Positions 24,874-34,860 of a stretch of DNA of 64,000 bases are shown piece after piece. Positions within the stretch are counted from its first letter, which is position 1. Every line of letters starts with the position of its first letter. The translations under genes and the position numbers were made by a program. The notes beneath the pieces were generated by a model, which had not been told where the DNA came from, did no database searches, and worked only from the letters and a program-made list of their open reading frames with translations. Source of the stretch: Sulfopaludibacter sp035606355 (GTDB lineage: Bacteria > Acidobacteriota > Terriglobia > Bryobacterales > Bryobacteraceae); assembly GCA_035606355.1 (NCBI GenBank), contig DATNFO010000066.1, forward strand, positions 62,001-126,000, read 5' to 3'.

Positions 24874-27612
24874 ATGACTCCCGAACGCTGGCATCGCATC
24901 GAAGAAATCTTTCACGCAGCCAATTCTCTCGACACTGCCCATAGATCTACCTTTCTCGCCGAAAGCTGCGGAACTGATGACGACCTTCGCCGCTGCGTCG
25001 AACGGCTTCTCGCCGCCAGTGTCGCGCCGCAGTTGGATCTGGATCGCCCGGCCTGGGACCAAAGCCTAACCCAGACCATCTCCAACGCAGCCGAACCAGT
25101 CGAGTTCGGCGTCTACCGTGTGGTTTCGGAACTCGGCAGAGGTGGAATGGGTGCCGTCTACCTCGCCGAAGACACACGCCTCGGCCGCAAGGTCGCCATC
25201 AAGGTCTCCCAGACCCGCTACAGTCACCGCTTCGAACGCGAAGCCCGCGCCATCGCGGCACTCAATCATCCGAACGTCTGTACCCTCTACGACGTCGGGC
25301 CTAACTACCTCGTCATGGAGTTCTGCGCAGGCGAAACCCTCGCCGCGCGTCTCAAGCGTGGCCCGCTCACCCCGGAAGAAACCGCCCGAGCCGGCTCCGT
25401 CATCGCCGCGGCGCTCGCCGCAGCGCACACACGAGGCATCATCCACCGCGATCTCAAACCCGCAAACATCATCCTCGGAAAATCCGGGCCAAAGGTGCTC
25501 GACTTCGGACTTGCCAAGTCAGAAGTCGACCCCACTCTCACAAGCGCTGACCTCATCATGGGCACGCCAGCCTACATGGCGCCCGAACAACGCAAGGGCG
25601 GCCCTACCGACCATCGCACCGACATCTATGCCCTCGGCCTCGTCCTCCGCGAGATGCTCACCGGCAAATCCGACCCGTCCGATCACCCAGCCCTTGCCTC
25701 CTCAGAACTTGGCGCACTGATCGACCGCTGCACCAGGGCGGATCCCGACGAACGCTGGCAATCGGCCGCCGACGTATCGTATCAGCTGGCGTGGATTGCA
25801 GAAGAAGGCCGCAAGCCTCAGAATTCCGGGGCGGCGCCAGCGCCGGAGCGAGTCACGGGGCCCGGTGCAATTGCGCGCCGCTGGAAATACCTGGCGGCTG
25901 GAGTAGCGGCGGTCGTGCTGATCGTCTCTTGCGCGTGGATTGTGAGCGAGCCCGGCTCGACCGACTTTTCGAATTATCACCTGACCCCATTCGCCACGGA
26001 AGCCGCCGAGGAAAGCTCGCCGGCGTGGTCGCCAGACGGACGAACTCTGGCGTACGAATTCGCCGTCAACGGAGTCAAGCAGATCTACACGCGCAGCCTG
26101 GATGCGCTGGCCGCGAGTCGCGTGACGAGTTCCGACGAGGACTGTCTGCTGCCGTTCTGGTCGCCAGGCGGCGACCGCATTTATTACATCTCCCGCAACA
26201 AACTCTGGTCGATCGGTCCGGCGGGTGGCGAGCCGCGCGCGGTAATCGACGAGGTCACCGGCGCCGCAATCTCGCCCGATGGCAAAACCTTCGCCATCGT
26301 CCGTGGCATTCCTGGCGCGATGTCCTTCTGGATTGCTCCGGTTTCAGGCGGCGCTCCGCAGATTTACCGGACCCCGCCATTTTCCGACCGCCTTGCGCTT
26401 GTAAGCGCCCCGCAATTCTCCCCGGATGGCTCGAAGATCGCGGAGATCGCGTCGCTTCGCGCAGCGGGCGCCGATTCCGCACTCTGGGTGATTCCGTTTC
26501 ACAACGGCGCGGCAGGTCCAAAAGCGGAGCGCCTGCCGGTGCACAGTCTGGGACAGCGGGCCCGGGTGGACCGCCTCAGTTGGATGCCGGACAACCGCAC
26601 CGTCGCTCTTGGCGGCGTGGGCCGTCTTTACGCGATCGACACGCGCAGCCACCGGATGCGGACGCTGCTGGTGAATACCACCGGCGCATCGCAGCCCGCG
26701 GTGTCGCCCGATGGCCGGCGCCTGGCGTTCGCGGCCGGCGATACCGATATCGACATCGTCGAGGTGACCTTGGGCAACTCAACGCCGCGCACGTTTCTCG
26801 CGACGGCGGGGCTGGAGGCATGGCCGAGCTGGTCGCCAAACGGCTCGCAATACGCCTACATTGGCAAGAGCGGCGCGAATTACGAGATTTGGCTTCGCGA
26901 CGCTGACGGTGAGAACGCGCGGCCCGTGGTAACGCCGGACGCGGCAGTGCCCTGGTCTGCGGTGCAGCGCGTTCGCTTCTCGCCCGACGGCCGCCATCTG
27001 GCGTACGACATCTATGGCAACCAGCACGTGATCGGAATCAGCAGCATTTTCGGCGGCAGGCCGGTCATTCTCGATACACAGAGTCCCGACCAGCACGGCG
27101 CTTCGTGGTCTCCCGACGGCAACTGGATCGCGTATCGGCGGCTCAACGGGAACGCTTGGGAGCTGGTGAAGCGGCCGATCGGCGGGGGCGACGCCGTCCG
27201 CCTTGGACCTGCCGCCGGCGGAGGCAGCGGCACGGATTGGTCGCCGAACGGCGAATGGATCTGCCAGGAATATAGGGGCGGGTTGCAGCTTGTTTCTTCC
27301 GATGGCGCCAAGCACGTATCCATCGCGAGCCCCGGAACAGGGGCGTTCGCATTTTCCCGCGATAGCGCGACGCTGTTTGCGATTCGATTGTCCAGCGGCC
27401 GCAAATGGGAACTGGCGCGCTTTTCCGTTCCTTCGGGCGCGCCGGCTGGATCATCGCCGCTCGATCTGCCGGTGGGCTCGACGGTGTCGGGCATGAGCTT
27501 CAAGGCGGACGGCAAAACTTTCATCACGTCCGTGGGTCAGGCGCGGCTCGATATCTGGCTGCTCGACGGCTTCAACCTGCCGCGCCGCCGGTTTCCTTTC
27601 GGGAGTTGGTGA
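24874..27612 (+). CDS. Transmembrane Ser/Thr protein kinase with PD40 beta-propeller sensor
   Basis: 912 residues from the ATG at 24874. An N-terminal helical segment (MTPERWHRIEEIFHAANSLD) is common to acidobacterial kinases. The Hanks-type kinase domain covers about 80-330. It has a Gly loop (LGRGGMGAVYLAED), VAIKV with Lys110, IIHRDLKPANII with Asp193, VLDFGLA, and GTPAYMAPEQ. One span (about 337-359: WKYLAAGVAAVVLIVSCAWI) leads to an extracytoplasmic region with repeated PD40/TolB-type blades. Examples are SSPAWSPDGRTLAYE, LPFWSPGGDRIYYIS and VSPDGRRLAFAAGD. All catalytic residues are present. It is a receptor-like kinase; ligand and targets are unknown. Confidence 0.93.
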   Translation: MTPERWHRIEEIFHAANSLDTAHRSTFLAESCGTDDDLRRCVERLLAASVAPQLDLDRPAWDQSLTQTISNAAEPVEFGVYRVVSELGRGGMGAVYLAEDTRLGRKVAIKVSQTRYSHRFEREARAIAALNHPNVCTLYDVGPNYLVMEFCAGETLAARLKRGPLTPEETARAGSVIAAALAAAHTRGIIHRDLKPANIILGKSGPKVLDFGLAKSEVDPTLTSADLIMGTPAYMAPEQRKGGPTDHRTDIYALGLVLREMLTGKSDPSDHPALASSELGALIDRCTRADPDERWQSAADVSYQLAWIAEEGRKPQNSGAAPAPERVTGPGAIARRWKYLAAGVAAVVLIVSCAWIVSEPGSTDFSNYHLTPFATEAAEESSPAWSPDGRTLAYEFAVNGVKQIYTRSLDALAASRVTSSDEDCLLPFWSPGGDRIYYISRNKLWSIGPAGGEPRAVIDEVTGAAISPDGKTFAIVRGIPGAMSFWIAPVSGGAPQIYRTPPFSDRLALVSAPQFSPDGSKIAEIASLRAAGADSALWVIPFHNGAAGPKAERLPVHSLGQRARVDRLSWMPDNRTVALGGVGRLYAIDTRSHRMRTLLVNTTGASQPAVSPDGRRLAFAAGDTDIDIVEVTLGNSTPRTFLATAGLEAWPSWSPNGSQYAYIGKSGANYEIWLRDADGENARPVVTPDAAVPWSAVQRVRFSPDGRHLAYDIYGNQHVIGISSIFGGRPVILDTQSPDQHGASWSPDGNWIAYRRLNGNAWELVKRPIGGGDAVRLGPAAGGGSGTDWSPNGEWICQEYRGGLQLVSSDGAKHVSIASPGTGAFAFSRDSATLFAIRLSSGRKWELARFSVPSGAPAGSSPLDLPVGSTVSGMSFKADGKTFITSVGQARLDIWLLDGFNLPRRRFPFGSW

Positions 27613-28225
27613 CGCGCATGTGCGTGCCTCGCCCACCCGGCTCAGATCTCTGCCATTCCCAAGGCCACGATCTCGAGAAATATGTGGACCCGATATGCGC
27701 GAAGAGAGGCCGGTCGCATGTTGCTCGACCGCCCAGCCGAAAAAATTGCAGGAACGCCCCGGCGCACCATCGAATTGGCAGCATCACTTTCACAGACGCT
27801 TTCTCCCGCGCTGTACGCGGAATTGCGCCGAATCGCCCGGCAGGTGTGGGGGCACCAGGAACGCCGTGCCCGGCAGCAGGACGCCGTCGCCCATAGGGGA
27901 GCAGTATATCGAAGGTGAGGCGTTCGATCCCACGACCAAAATCAGACCAACATTTCGTGTGGATCTTACGGACCGGCGAACACAACGTCTGATCAACTCC
28001 TACGGCGTACAGGAAAGCGAACGTGAATACGCGATAAAGGCGACCTGACCGCAAAACGGCTCCATCCCACCATCGCGAGGCATCCCGTTCGAAATCGCGC
28101 GGAATGGCGCAGATTCAGGCATTCTTTTCCCTCAGATGTTAACTGGAGGGTTGCAGTTTCGAGTCTTGTGTGGGTACGCAAATGTTTTTTCGTTTACGTT
28201 GCACCCCATAAGGTAGAGTAACGGC
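27613..28225. other. About 600 bases without a convincing gene
   Basis: Open frames exist on both strands but none shows a recognisable family or ribosome site. The plus frame at 27682-27918 contains SPALYAELRRIARQVW and a following ER, reminiscent of the first helix of ECF sigma factors, and might be a remnant. A -10-like TAGAGT at 28214-28219 probably serves the gene starting at 28226. Confidence 0.4.
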
Positions 28226-28720
28226 ATGTCTGCGGATGCCCCGATCGCCGTTTCAGCCGCACTCCCGAAGTGCGATTACATCTACTTTGCGACGCCATCA
28301 CGCGCCTCATTCACCATCACGAGGGAGTTCGTAAAAGCTACGAAGGCGATAGTTGCACAAATCCACAACACAGCGGGATTGCGAATGCCTTTGGTGCGCC
28401 GGCTCCGCTCTGGTGACAAAATTCTCTTGGCATTCGGCGTGGACGGTAACTACTCGCCGATGTTCCGTTGCACAATCTGTACTTCACCTAATCCGGTCAG
28501 AACACGCGACCGCATTTTCGATGTGTGCTGCTACCTCGATGAGTCGTTGGCCGAGAAGTTGCGGCACGCAGACTACCGCCCAGATCCAGTGGTGAAGCGG
28601 TATACCGGAATCTCCGTCAGCAATTTCGAGGACTTACGAGACATTCGGACCACGATTAGGAAGCCGAAGGGGAACAATACTCTTCGTCGGTGGGAAGAAG
28701 TTTTCCCGAGTTCGCAATAG
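28226..28720 (+). CDS. Hypothetical protein, compositionally distinct
   Basis: 164 residues with no signal peptide or membrane span and no recognised family. Visible features are a basic first half (FTITREFVKATKAIVAQIHN), a Cys pair in FRCTICTSPNPVRTRDRIFD, two further Cys in VCCYLDESL, and a polar, basic tail. Codons are visibly less GC-rich at third positions than in flanking genes, which hints at horizontal acquisition. A -10-like TAGAGT ends six bases before the ATG. It stands alone between the kinase and the BNR gene. Confidence 0.55.
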   Translation: MSADAPIAVSAALPKCDYIYFATPSRASFTITREFVKATKAIVAQIHNTAGLRMPLVRRLRSGDKILLAFGVDGNYSPMFRCTICTSPNPVRTRDRIFDVCCYLDESLAEKLRHADYRPDPVVKRYTGISVSNFEDLRDIRTTIRKPKGNNTLRRWEEVFPSSQ

Positions 28721-28830
28721 CAACCGCGCTCAGTGGTGACCGCGCCGACCCGCATGTGGTCGGCATCCTTCGGAACCGAGCCGTCACTCCCGCATCGTGC
28801 GACTGCCCTTTCTGATACGATGCCTGTTTT

Positions 28831-31800
28831 ATGAGACCCACACGTTTTGTCCTCCCGCTCCTCGCGGCCGCCCTGGCTCTCGCCCAATCCCCCGACCTTT
28901 ATAAAGAGCTCCGCTTCCGCCTCGTCGGACCTTTCCGCGGAGGCCGTTCGGTCGCGGTTGCCGGCAGCGACGCGCAGCCCAACACCTATTATTTCGGCGG
29001 CACGGGAGGCGGCGTCTGGAAAACGGTCGATAGCGGCATCTCCTGGACTCCCGTTTCCGACGGGCAGTTCAAAAATGGGGACGTCGGAGCGATCGCCGTC
29101 GCGCCCTCGGATCCCAACACCGTCTATGCGGGCATGGGCGAAGCCTGCGTCCGCGGCAACGCGTCGTACGGCGACGGCGTCTACAAATCCACTGACGGTG
29201 GCCGCACCTGGAAGAACGTCGGCCTACAGCAGACCTATCATATCGGCAACGTCACCGTTCACCCGCACAATCCGGACATCGTCTACGTAGCGGCGCTGGG
29301 CCACCTGTGGGGCCCGAACCCCGAGCGCGGCGTTTACCGTTCCATGGACGGCGGCGCAACCTGGAAACTCGTTCTCACTCGCGGACCGAACGCCGGCGCC
29401 GTCGATATCTCGATGGACCCCAATAATCCCAAGGTCCTCTACGCCGCCTTCTGGGAAGAGAGCCGGAAGCCATGGCGGTTCGACTCCGGCGGTCCGGGCT
29501 CCGGCCTCTGGAAATCCACCGATGGCGGCGACAACTGGACGGACATCAGCCGCTCTCCAGGCCTCCCCCGCGGCGTTCTCGGCCGCATTGGCGTCTCCGT
29601 CTCCCCCGCCAATCCCGACCGCGTCTATGCCATCGTGGAAGCCAGCGACGGCGGCGTTTTCCGCTCCGACAACGGCGGCCGCGCCTGGACCCGCACCAAT
29701 ACCGACAACGATCTCCGCCAGCGCGCCTGGTATTACTCCCACATCTTCGCCGACCCCAAGAGCCCCGATACCGTTTACGTAAACAACACCAGCACCCTCC
29801 GCTCTACCGATGGCGGCCGCACCTTCCAGGTGATTCGCGCGCCTCACGGCGACATGCACGATCTCTGGATCGCGTCCAATAACCCGCAGCGCATGATTCT
29901 CTCCAACGATGGCGGCGCAACCATCACGGTTGACGGCGGCCGCACCTGGTCCACCGAAGAGAACCAGCCCACCGCCCAGTTCTATCGCGTGGCGCTCGAT
30001 CAGGACTTCCCGTATCACATCTACGGCGCGCAACAGGACAACTCCACCGTGCGTATCGCCAGCCGCACGACCAGCGGCGGCATCACGGACCATGATTGGT
30101 ACGACGTCGGCGGCGGCGAATCGGGCTGGATCGCGCCGGATCCGCGCAACTCCCAAATCGTCTACGCAGGTTCTTACGGCAACCTCATCACGCGCTACGA
30201 CCATGCCACCGGCCAGATGCGGAACGTCAATGCATGGCCCGATAATCCCATGGGCTACGGCGCCGAGACGCTGAAATACCGGTTCCAGTGGAGCTTCCCG
30301 ATCGCATTTTCGCCGCACGATCCGAAGGAACTCTACATCGGCTCCAACGTGCTGATGAAAACGACCAACGAAGGCCAGAGCTGGCAGGACATCAGCCCCG
30401 ATCTCACGCGCAACGACAAGTCGAAACAGAAGTCCTCTGGCGGCCCGATCACGCAGGACAACACCAGCATTGAGTATTACGACACCATCTTTACCTTCGC
30501 CGAGTCGCCGGTAACGGCCGGCGTTCTTTGGGTGGGCAGCGACGATGGCCTGGTACACCTCAGCCGCGACGGCGGCAAGCACTGGGACAATGTAACTCCG
30601 AAAGGGATGCCCGAGTGGATCCGCATCAACTCCATCGATGCGTCTTCGTTCGACGCGGGCACAGCCTTCGTCGCCGCAACTAACTATCAGTTAGACGACT
30701 TCCGCCCGTACTTATACAAGACCAATGACTACGGCAAGACCTGGACCAAGATCGTCAATGGCATCCCCGACGACCATTTCACGCGAGTTATTCGCGAAGA
30801 TCCCAACCATCGCGGGCTGTTAGTGGCGGGAACCGAGCTCGGGCTCTTCATCTCCTTCGACGACGGGGCCAACTGGAAATCCTTCCAGCAGAACATCCCC
30901 ATTGTCCCGATTACCGACATCCAGTTCCACAAGCGCGAGAAGGATATGGTGGTGGGCACGCAAGGCCGCGCCTTCTACGTGCTTGACGACATGCCGCTTG
31001 TCTATCAGATCAACGATTCCGTCGCCACCGAAGCCGCGCACTTATTCAAGCCCAAAGACCCATACCGCATGGGTGGCGGCCGTTTCGGCGGAGGGCGCGG
31101 AGCCGCGGCGGTGGGTGAGAATCCACCCGCCGGAGCAGTGGTCTATTACTGGCTGAAAGACAAGCCGAAGGGCGAGTTGACGCTCGAATTCCTGGACGGC
31201 GCCGGAAAGGTGGTCCACAAGTTCTCGAGCAACGAAGCTCCGCGTCCGCAAGTGACTGAGGGAGCGATTCCCGAAGAGAACCCGTTCCGGGCCTTCGCCG
31301 GACCGGCGCGCGCGCCGGCAAATGCAGGCATGAACCGCTTCATCTGGAATTTACGCTACCCCGACGCGACTACCTTCCCCGGGCTCATCATGTGGGCCGG
31401 CAGCGTCACCGGGCCGATAGCCTCGCCGGGTAACTATCAGGTGCGGCTAACTGTCGACGGCAAGATCTATACCCAGAGCTTCGAGCTCAAGAAGGACCCG
31501 CGACTTACGACCACTACGGAAGATTATGCCAAGCAGCTTAGCCTGACGCTGCAGATCCGCGATAAGTTGAGTCAGGCCAACGAAGGAGTAATTAAAATCA
31601 GGGAGGCGCGCAAGCAGCTCGACGAATACGCTAAGCGAACGGATAACAAGGTGGTGTCAGATGCCGCCAAAGAACTGGAAAAGAAGCTCGCCTCAGTCGA
31701 GGAGGAGCTCTATCAGACCAAGAACCGTGCCAGTGAAGATCCTCTCAACTTCCCGATCAAGCTGAACAATAAGCTGGCATATGTGATGGGAGTAATTGAA

Positions 31801-31977
31801 AGCAGCGACAACGCGCCCACCCAGCAGTCGTATCAGGTATATGAGGATGTGGCTACGCAAACCAACGCCCAGGTCAACAAACTGGACGGCCTCCTTAAAA
31901 CCGACGTAGCTGCGTTCAATAAGCTGGTGAGGGAGCAGAACATCCCGGCCGTCACTATTCCGACGCCGAACAAATAA
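28831..31977 (+). CDS. Large exported BNR/Asp-box (VPS10/sortilin-like) propeller protein
   Basis: 1048 residues with signal peptide (MRPTRFVLPLLAAALALA-Q). The N-terminal ~700 residues hold repeated Asp-box blades: GVWKTVDSGISWTPVSD, GVYKSTDGGRTWKNVGL, GLWKSTDGGDNWTDISR, GVFRSDNGGRAWTRTN, LRSTDGGRTFQV and VHLSRDGGKHWDNV. A C-terminal Ig-like then helical region follows (EFLDGAGKVVHKFSSNEAPR, then a coiled-coil-like ELEKKLASVEEELYQTKNRA near 950). Such two-propeller proteins resemble sortilin or xyloglucanase GH74 folds, but GH74 catalytic residues cannot be asserted here. A -10-like TACGAT preceded by TGA (28813-28821) lies nine bases before the start. Confidence 0.85.
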   Translation: MRPTRFVLPLLAAALALAQSPDLYKELRFRLVGPFRGGRSVAVAGSDAQPNTYYFGGTGGGVWKTVDSGISWTPVSDGQFKNGDVGAIAVAPSDPNTVYAGMGEACVRGNASYGDGVYKSTDGGRTWKNVGLQQTYHIGNVTVHPHNPDIVYVAALGHLWGPNPERGVYRSMDGGATWKLVLTRGPNAGAVDISMDPNNPKVLYAAFWEESRKPWRFDSGGPGSGLWKSTDGGDNWTDISRSPGLPRGVLGRIGVSVSPANPDRVYAIVEASDGGVFRSDNGGRAWTRTNTDNDLRQRAWYYSHIFADPKSPDTVYVNNTSTLRSTDGGRTFQVIRAPHGDMHDLWIASNNPQRMILSNDGGATITVDGGRTWSTEENQPTAQFYRVALDQDFPYHIYGAQQDNSTVRIASRTTSGGITDHDWYDVGGGESGWIAPDPRNSQIVYAGSYGNLITRYDHATGQMRNVNAWPDNPMGYGAETLKYRFQWSFPIAFSPHDPKELYIGSNVLMKTTNEGQSWQDISPDLTRNDKSKQKSSGGPITQDNTSIEYYDTIFTFAESPVTAGVLWVGSDDGLVHLSRDGGKHWDNVTPKGMPEWIRINSIDASSFDAGTAFVAATNYQLDDFRPYLYKTNDYGKTWTKIVNGIPDDHFTRVIREDPNHRGLLVAGTELGLFISFDDGANWKSFQQNIPIVPITDIQFHKREKDMVVGTQGRAFYVLDDMPLVYQINDSVATEAAHLFKPKDPYRMGGGRFGGGRGAAAVGENPPAGAVVYYWLKDKPKGELTLEFLDGAGKVVHKFSSNEAPRPQVTEGAIPEENPFRAFAGPARAPANAGMNRFIWNLRYPDATTFPGLIMWAGSVTGPIASPGNYQVRLTVDGKIYTQSFELKKDPRLTTTTEDYAKQLSLTLQIRDKLSQANEGVIKIREARKQLDEYAKRTDNKVVSDAAKELEKKLASVEEELYQTKNRASEDPLNFPIKLNNKLAYVMGVIESSDNAPTQQSYQVYEDVATQTNAQVNKLDGLLKTDVAAFNKLVREQNIPAVTIPTPNK

Positions 31978-31991
31978 AAGAGGACGACGCG

Positions 31992-32029
31992 GATGAACGA
32001 CGATGACATTAATTTCATCGTCGTTTATC
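31992..32029. terminator. Hairpin between convergent genes
   Basis: GATGAACGACGATGA (31992-32006) and TCATCGTCGTTTATC (32015-32029) pair at 14 of 15 positions with an 8-nt AT-rich loop. The hairpin lies 15 bases after the BNR stop and overlaps the last codons of the convergent DUF2235 gene, so it is a plausible bidirectional terminator. Confidence 0.55.
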
Positions 32030-34708
32030 TGCGTCCCCGCCTCCGAAGCCCCTCTTCCGGCGGTAAAAGACGGCACCGGCGACGATCGCAAGAACCACCG
32101 CTGCCACAACCCAGGTAATCGCAAACGCGATCTTCGCCCGCCAGTCGCCGAACGGGTCGCTTAAACCTAGCGATGCGCCCGTTTCCCCATCCAGGAAAGA
32201 TCGCGTGCGCAATTGCAGCGTGCCCCACACAATCGCCGCTGTGGTAAACAACGCCGCGGCTCCAAAGCCCAGAAACTTCACGCAAGACATAACAAACGAA
32301 AACGCCGCCAGTGCGTTCGGAATGTTCGCCTGCCGCTCATGCAAGGCGCAATACCGCAAGTGGCACAGGTCCTCCAGATAATCAGCAGCCGCGACCAGCG
32401 CCACCGGCGTCCACCACCAATCCATTACAGAAGCGCCGACCCCGAACAGCCGTCCACAAAACCACAACCCGAACAACAACACTATCGAGTAGACGGGAAT
32501 GAACCCGAGCATGTCGCGCCAAAGAGCCTCGCGTACCAATGCCCGCATTCTCTGCGCCGCCTTGCCGGCCGGGTCAGCCTTCCTCGCCGAGTCCAGCCGC
32601 GCGGTCCAGTCATCCAGTTGCGCTTTCACTTTCCGCCCGCTGGAGCACATCTGCAGCGCCACGATCGACCCCAGGTTCGCCTTGCCCATCGGCTCCGCAT
32701 TCCACACCAGGGACCGCCACAAAAAAACTCCAGACAGTTGCAAGGCCAGCAAGACACCAGCGAATGACAGCCGGGTGACACTTGCCGGCGCCGCTCCGCC
32801 GGACAGTTCCGGAAACATGCCATGCGCACCTGCCCCCACCGCATAAAGCATCAGCGCAATCGCCGCCGCCACCGTTGGGCCGCCGATCGCCAGCCAGGCA
32901 AATCCCTTCCAGGGAACTTTGCGATTGAACATCGCCGCGATGCAAGCCCCAACTCCTGCCGCGACCGGAACGCGCCAGTAGGATTTCGCGAACGTCAGCA
33001 GGAAATTCCAGTCATAGCGCCATCCCGCCGGAACCAGTCGCGTCACCACGTGCACGGTTCCAAATGCGAGCAACACGAACCCCATGGCGCGCAGCCAGTA
33101 CATGGCGTCCAGCGAGGCGCGCTCCCTGGGATTCGCGCCCTTCAGCGCCGCGTCGAAGCCCCACAAACTTTCGCCCCAATCGATCAGCGGCAGCACCAAC
33201 GCAATCGCCATGGCCGCCCACAAACCCGCCGTGAGATTCCACGACCATGCGCCGACGCTCCCATCCAGCGCCGGAGCCACGCCGATCAACTGCTCCACCG
33301 CGAAAAGGCCGCCTGCCGCAAGCGACGCCCAGAGCACCACCGCAACATACTCGCCCCACTTCGCGGCAAGCCATCGATGCTGTGCCGGCTGCGCATCGGC
33401 AATCGTCTTACCCAGCCGCCCCAATCCCGACCAGAGGTTCGGCGGCACCGCACCGCCTGCCCAATACTGCGCCACGGTGTCATGGATGGTCTCGTGGATT
33501 GACTCCATCGTGAAGCCGCGCTCATCGGTTTTGGCACTCGCCTGCGGCAAACTCTCCGGGCACATGGTCCGGTAGTTCGGCTTCGCGCGCAAAATCTTCG
33601 TCCACAGCGGCGGCGCGAACTGCGCATAGGAATCGGTCGGCTGTTGCTCTTTGCGCGACGGGAAACAGTCGATCGTCACGTCTTCGCACTCTAGCAACCG
33701 CTGCTCCGTGCCGTCCGGCCGCACCGTTTTACGCGCGCCGTCCAGCAGCCACCGCAGCGGCGCTTGCGCGAGCCGGTTGTCGTCATACCCGCCGCCGATA
33801 TTGGAGTGCGCGCCCACAAACCAGCATTGCTCGATCTTCCCGGCCCACATTTTCCGCACCCGCTCGGCTTCCGGCTGCGTCGTGTCTCCGAAACCGCTGC
33901 TCTCCAGTTCGCGCTTGTCCGCCTCATGCCCCACGAAAGCGAGAAACGGAGTGTGATTGAAGCTGCTGCGATGCTCGTCAATCGCCAAGGCGTGACGGCA
34001 ATGCTGAATTAACGAGGTCGGCCGCACATTATTGTGAAGGGCAATCTTGCTGGTGAGCCCCGGAATCGCCAGCGCGTCCCACCCGATGGCTCCGACGGTA
34101 TCGTAAACGCCGAGATAGGTGATCCGAACGCGCCGCGACCAATGCACCAGCAACTCCTCGGCCGAGTTCCGCGGAGACCGCCGCGGATGCATCTCGGGAG
34201 CCCACGGGTCCGGCGTGAGGTCCGCAATCGGAGCCATACGTGGCGTAGCCGGCGGAAAGATCCAGTCCCATACGCTGTGGCGCTCCTCTTTCTCGCGCCC
34301 CAGAACGCAGTAGTTGTCCCACAACTCGCTGACCGTCTGGGGAGCCCCGCGGCGAAGCAGACCGCACAGGCTGATGAAGCCCACCAGCGACCGCGCGGTG
34401 TATGCCCCGCGGCTGAATCCGAAAATGTAGATCTCGTCGCCGGTACCGTCGTCGTAGTCGTGATAGTTTTCCACCAGCCAGTCATATGCATCGCGAACGT
34501 TCTGCTCCAGTCCGAAACCGAAGCCGCCGCCCGTGATGCTGTCCAGCACGCCCGTGCCCACCCCGCGGTGATAATACTTCTTCTGCTCCAGCCCGTCCGC
34601 CGCCATCCCCCGAAACGTCAGGTTGAAGTGGTGCAGAACATTGGTCGAGCTATCCTGCAGGTTCCAGGTGCCATCCAGACAAATGACGAGGCGTTGACGA
34701 GTAGCCAT
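32015..34708 (-). CDS. DUF2235 alpha/beta hydrolase fused to a polytopic membrane domain
   Basis: 897 residues. The N-terminal half (about 1-400) is a DUF2235 (Tle-like phospholipase) domain. It starts RLVICLDGTWNLQDSSTNV and has the nucleophile motif EIYIFGFSRGAYTARSL (Ser in GxSxG), an acidic site in YLGVYDTVGAIGWD, and the His motif FVGAHSNIGGGYDDNRLAQ. All three catalytic elements are present. The C-terminal half has about eight hydrophobic segments with soluble loops, ending in a basic tail. DUF2235 enzymes include type VI secretion lipase effectors, but no T6SS gene or immunity gene is nearby. A membrane-anchored lipid hydrolase is the safer reading. Confidence 0.85.
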   Translation of the reverse strand: MATRQRLVICLDGTWNLQDSSTNVLHHFNLTFRGMAADGLEQKKYYHRGVGTGVLDSITGGGFGFGLEQNVRDAYDWLVENYHDYDDGTGDEIYIFGFSRGAYTARSLVGFISLCGLLRRGAPQTVSELWDNYCVLGREKEERHSVWDWIFPPATPRMAPIADLTPDPWAPEMHPRRSPRNSAEELLVHWSRRVRITYLGVYDTVGAIGWDALAIPGLTSKIALHNNVRPTSLIQHCRHALAIDEHRSSFNHTPFLAFVGHEADKRELESSGFGDTTQPEAERVRKMWAGKIEQCWFVGAHSNIGGGYDDNRLAQAPLRWLLDGARKTVRPDGTEQRLLECEDVTIDCFPSRKEQQPTDSYAQFAPPLWTKILRAKPNYRTMCPESLPQASAKTDERGFTMESIHETIHDTVAQYWAGGAVPPNLWSGLGRLGKTIADAQPAQHRWLAAKWGEYVAVVLWASLAAGGLFAVEQLIGVAPALDGSVGAWSWNLTAGLWAAMAIALVLPLIDWGESLWGFDAALKGANPRERASLDAMYWLRAMGFVLLAFGTVHVVTRLVPAGWRYDWNFLLTFAKSYWRVPVAAGVGACIAAMFNRKVPWKGFAWLAIGGPTVAAAIALMLYAVGAGAHGMFPELSGGAAPASVTRLSFAGVLLALQLSGVFLWRSLVWNAEPMGKANLGSIVALQMCSSGRKVKAQLDDWTARLDSARKADPAGKAAQRMRALVREALWRDMLGFIPVYSIVLLFGLWFCGRLFGVGASVMDWWWTPVALVAAADYLEDLCHLRYCALHERQANIPNALAAFSFVMSCVKFLGFGAAALFTTAAIVWGTLQLRTRSFLDGETGASLGLSDPFGDWRAKIAFAITWVVAAVVLAIVAGAVFYRRKRGFGGGDADKRR

Positions 34709-34823
34709 TGCCCGGCAACACTATCACAACTGGAAGCAAACGAAAAGAAATCTTGACCGCCCTCTTCCTGTCGCAGGTATATCCCCGATTCTCCTCGGGG
34801 CGGCACCGGCGCGCATCATTTTG

Positions 34824-34849
34824 ACAGCGCCCGTATCCCCGGGCGCTGT
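34824..34849. promoter_or_regulatory. Perfect 10-bp inverted repeat before the FG-GAP gene
   Basis: ACAGCGCCCG (34824-34833) and CGGGCGCTGT (34840-34849) flank a 6-nt centre. The repeat overlaps a TTGACA word (34821-34826) and abuts TACCCT (34849-34854), which is six bases before the GTG start. It may be an operator or a hairpin at the start of the transcript. Confidence 0.4.
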
Positions 34850-34860
34850 ACCCTGCCCCC

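Noticed and set aside
27682..27918. Possible ECF sigma remnant
   Set aside because: Only one short helix-like match (LYAELRRIAR); too little to call a gene or pseudogene, so left as a remark.
29224..30582. 452-codon open frame antisense to the BNR gene
   Set aside because: It is a mirror of biased codons in the repeated Asp-box region: low-complexity composition, no family, and it lies wholly within a strongly supported gene.
32015..34708. Reading the DUF2235 gene as a type VI secretion effector system
   Set aside because: No VgrG, Hcp, PAAR or immunity gene in the window; only the hydrolase fold is supported.
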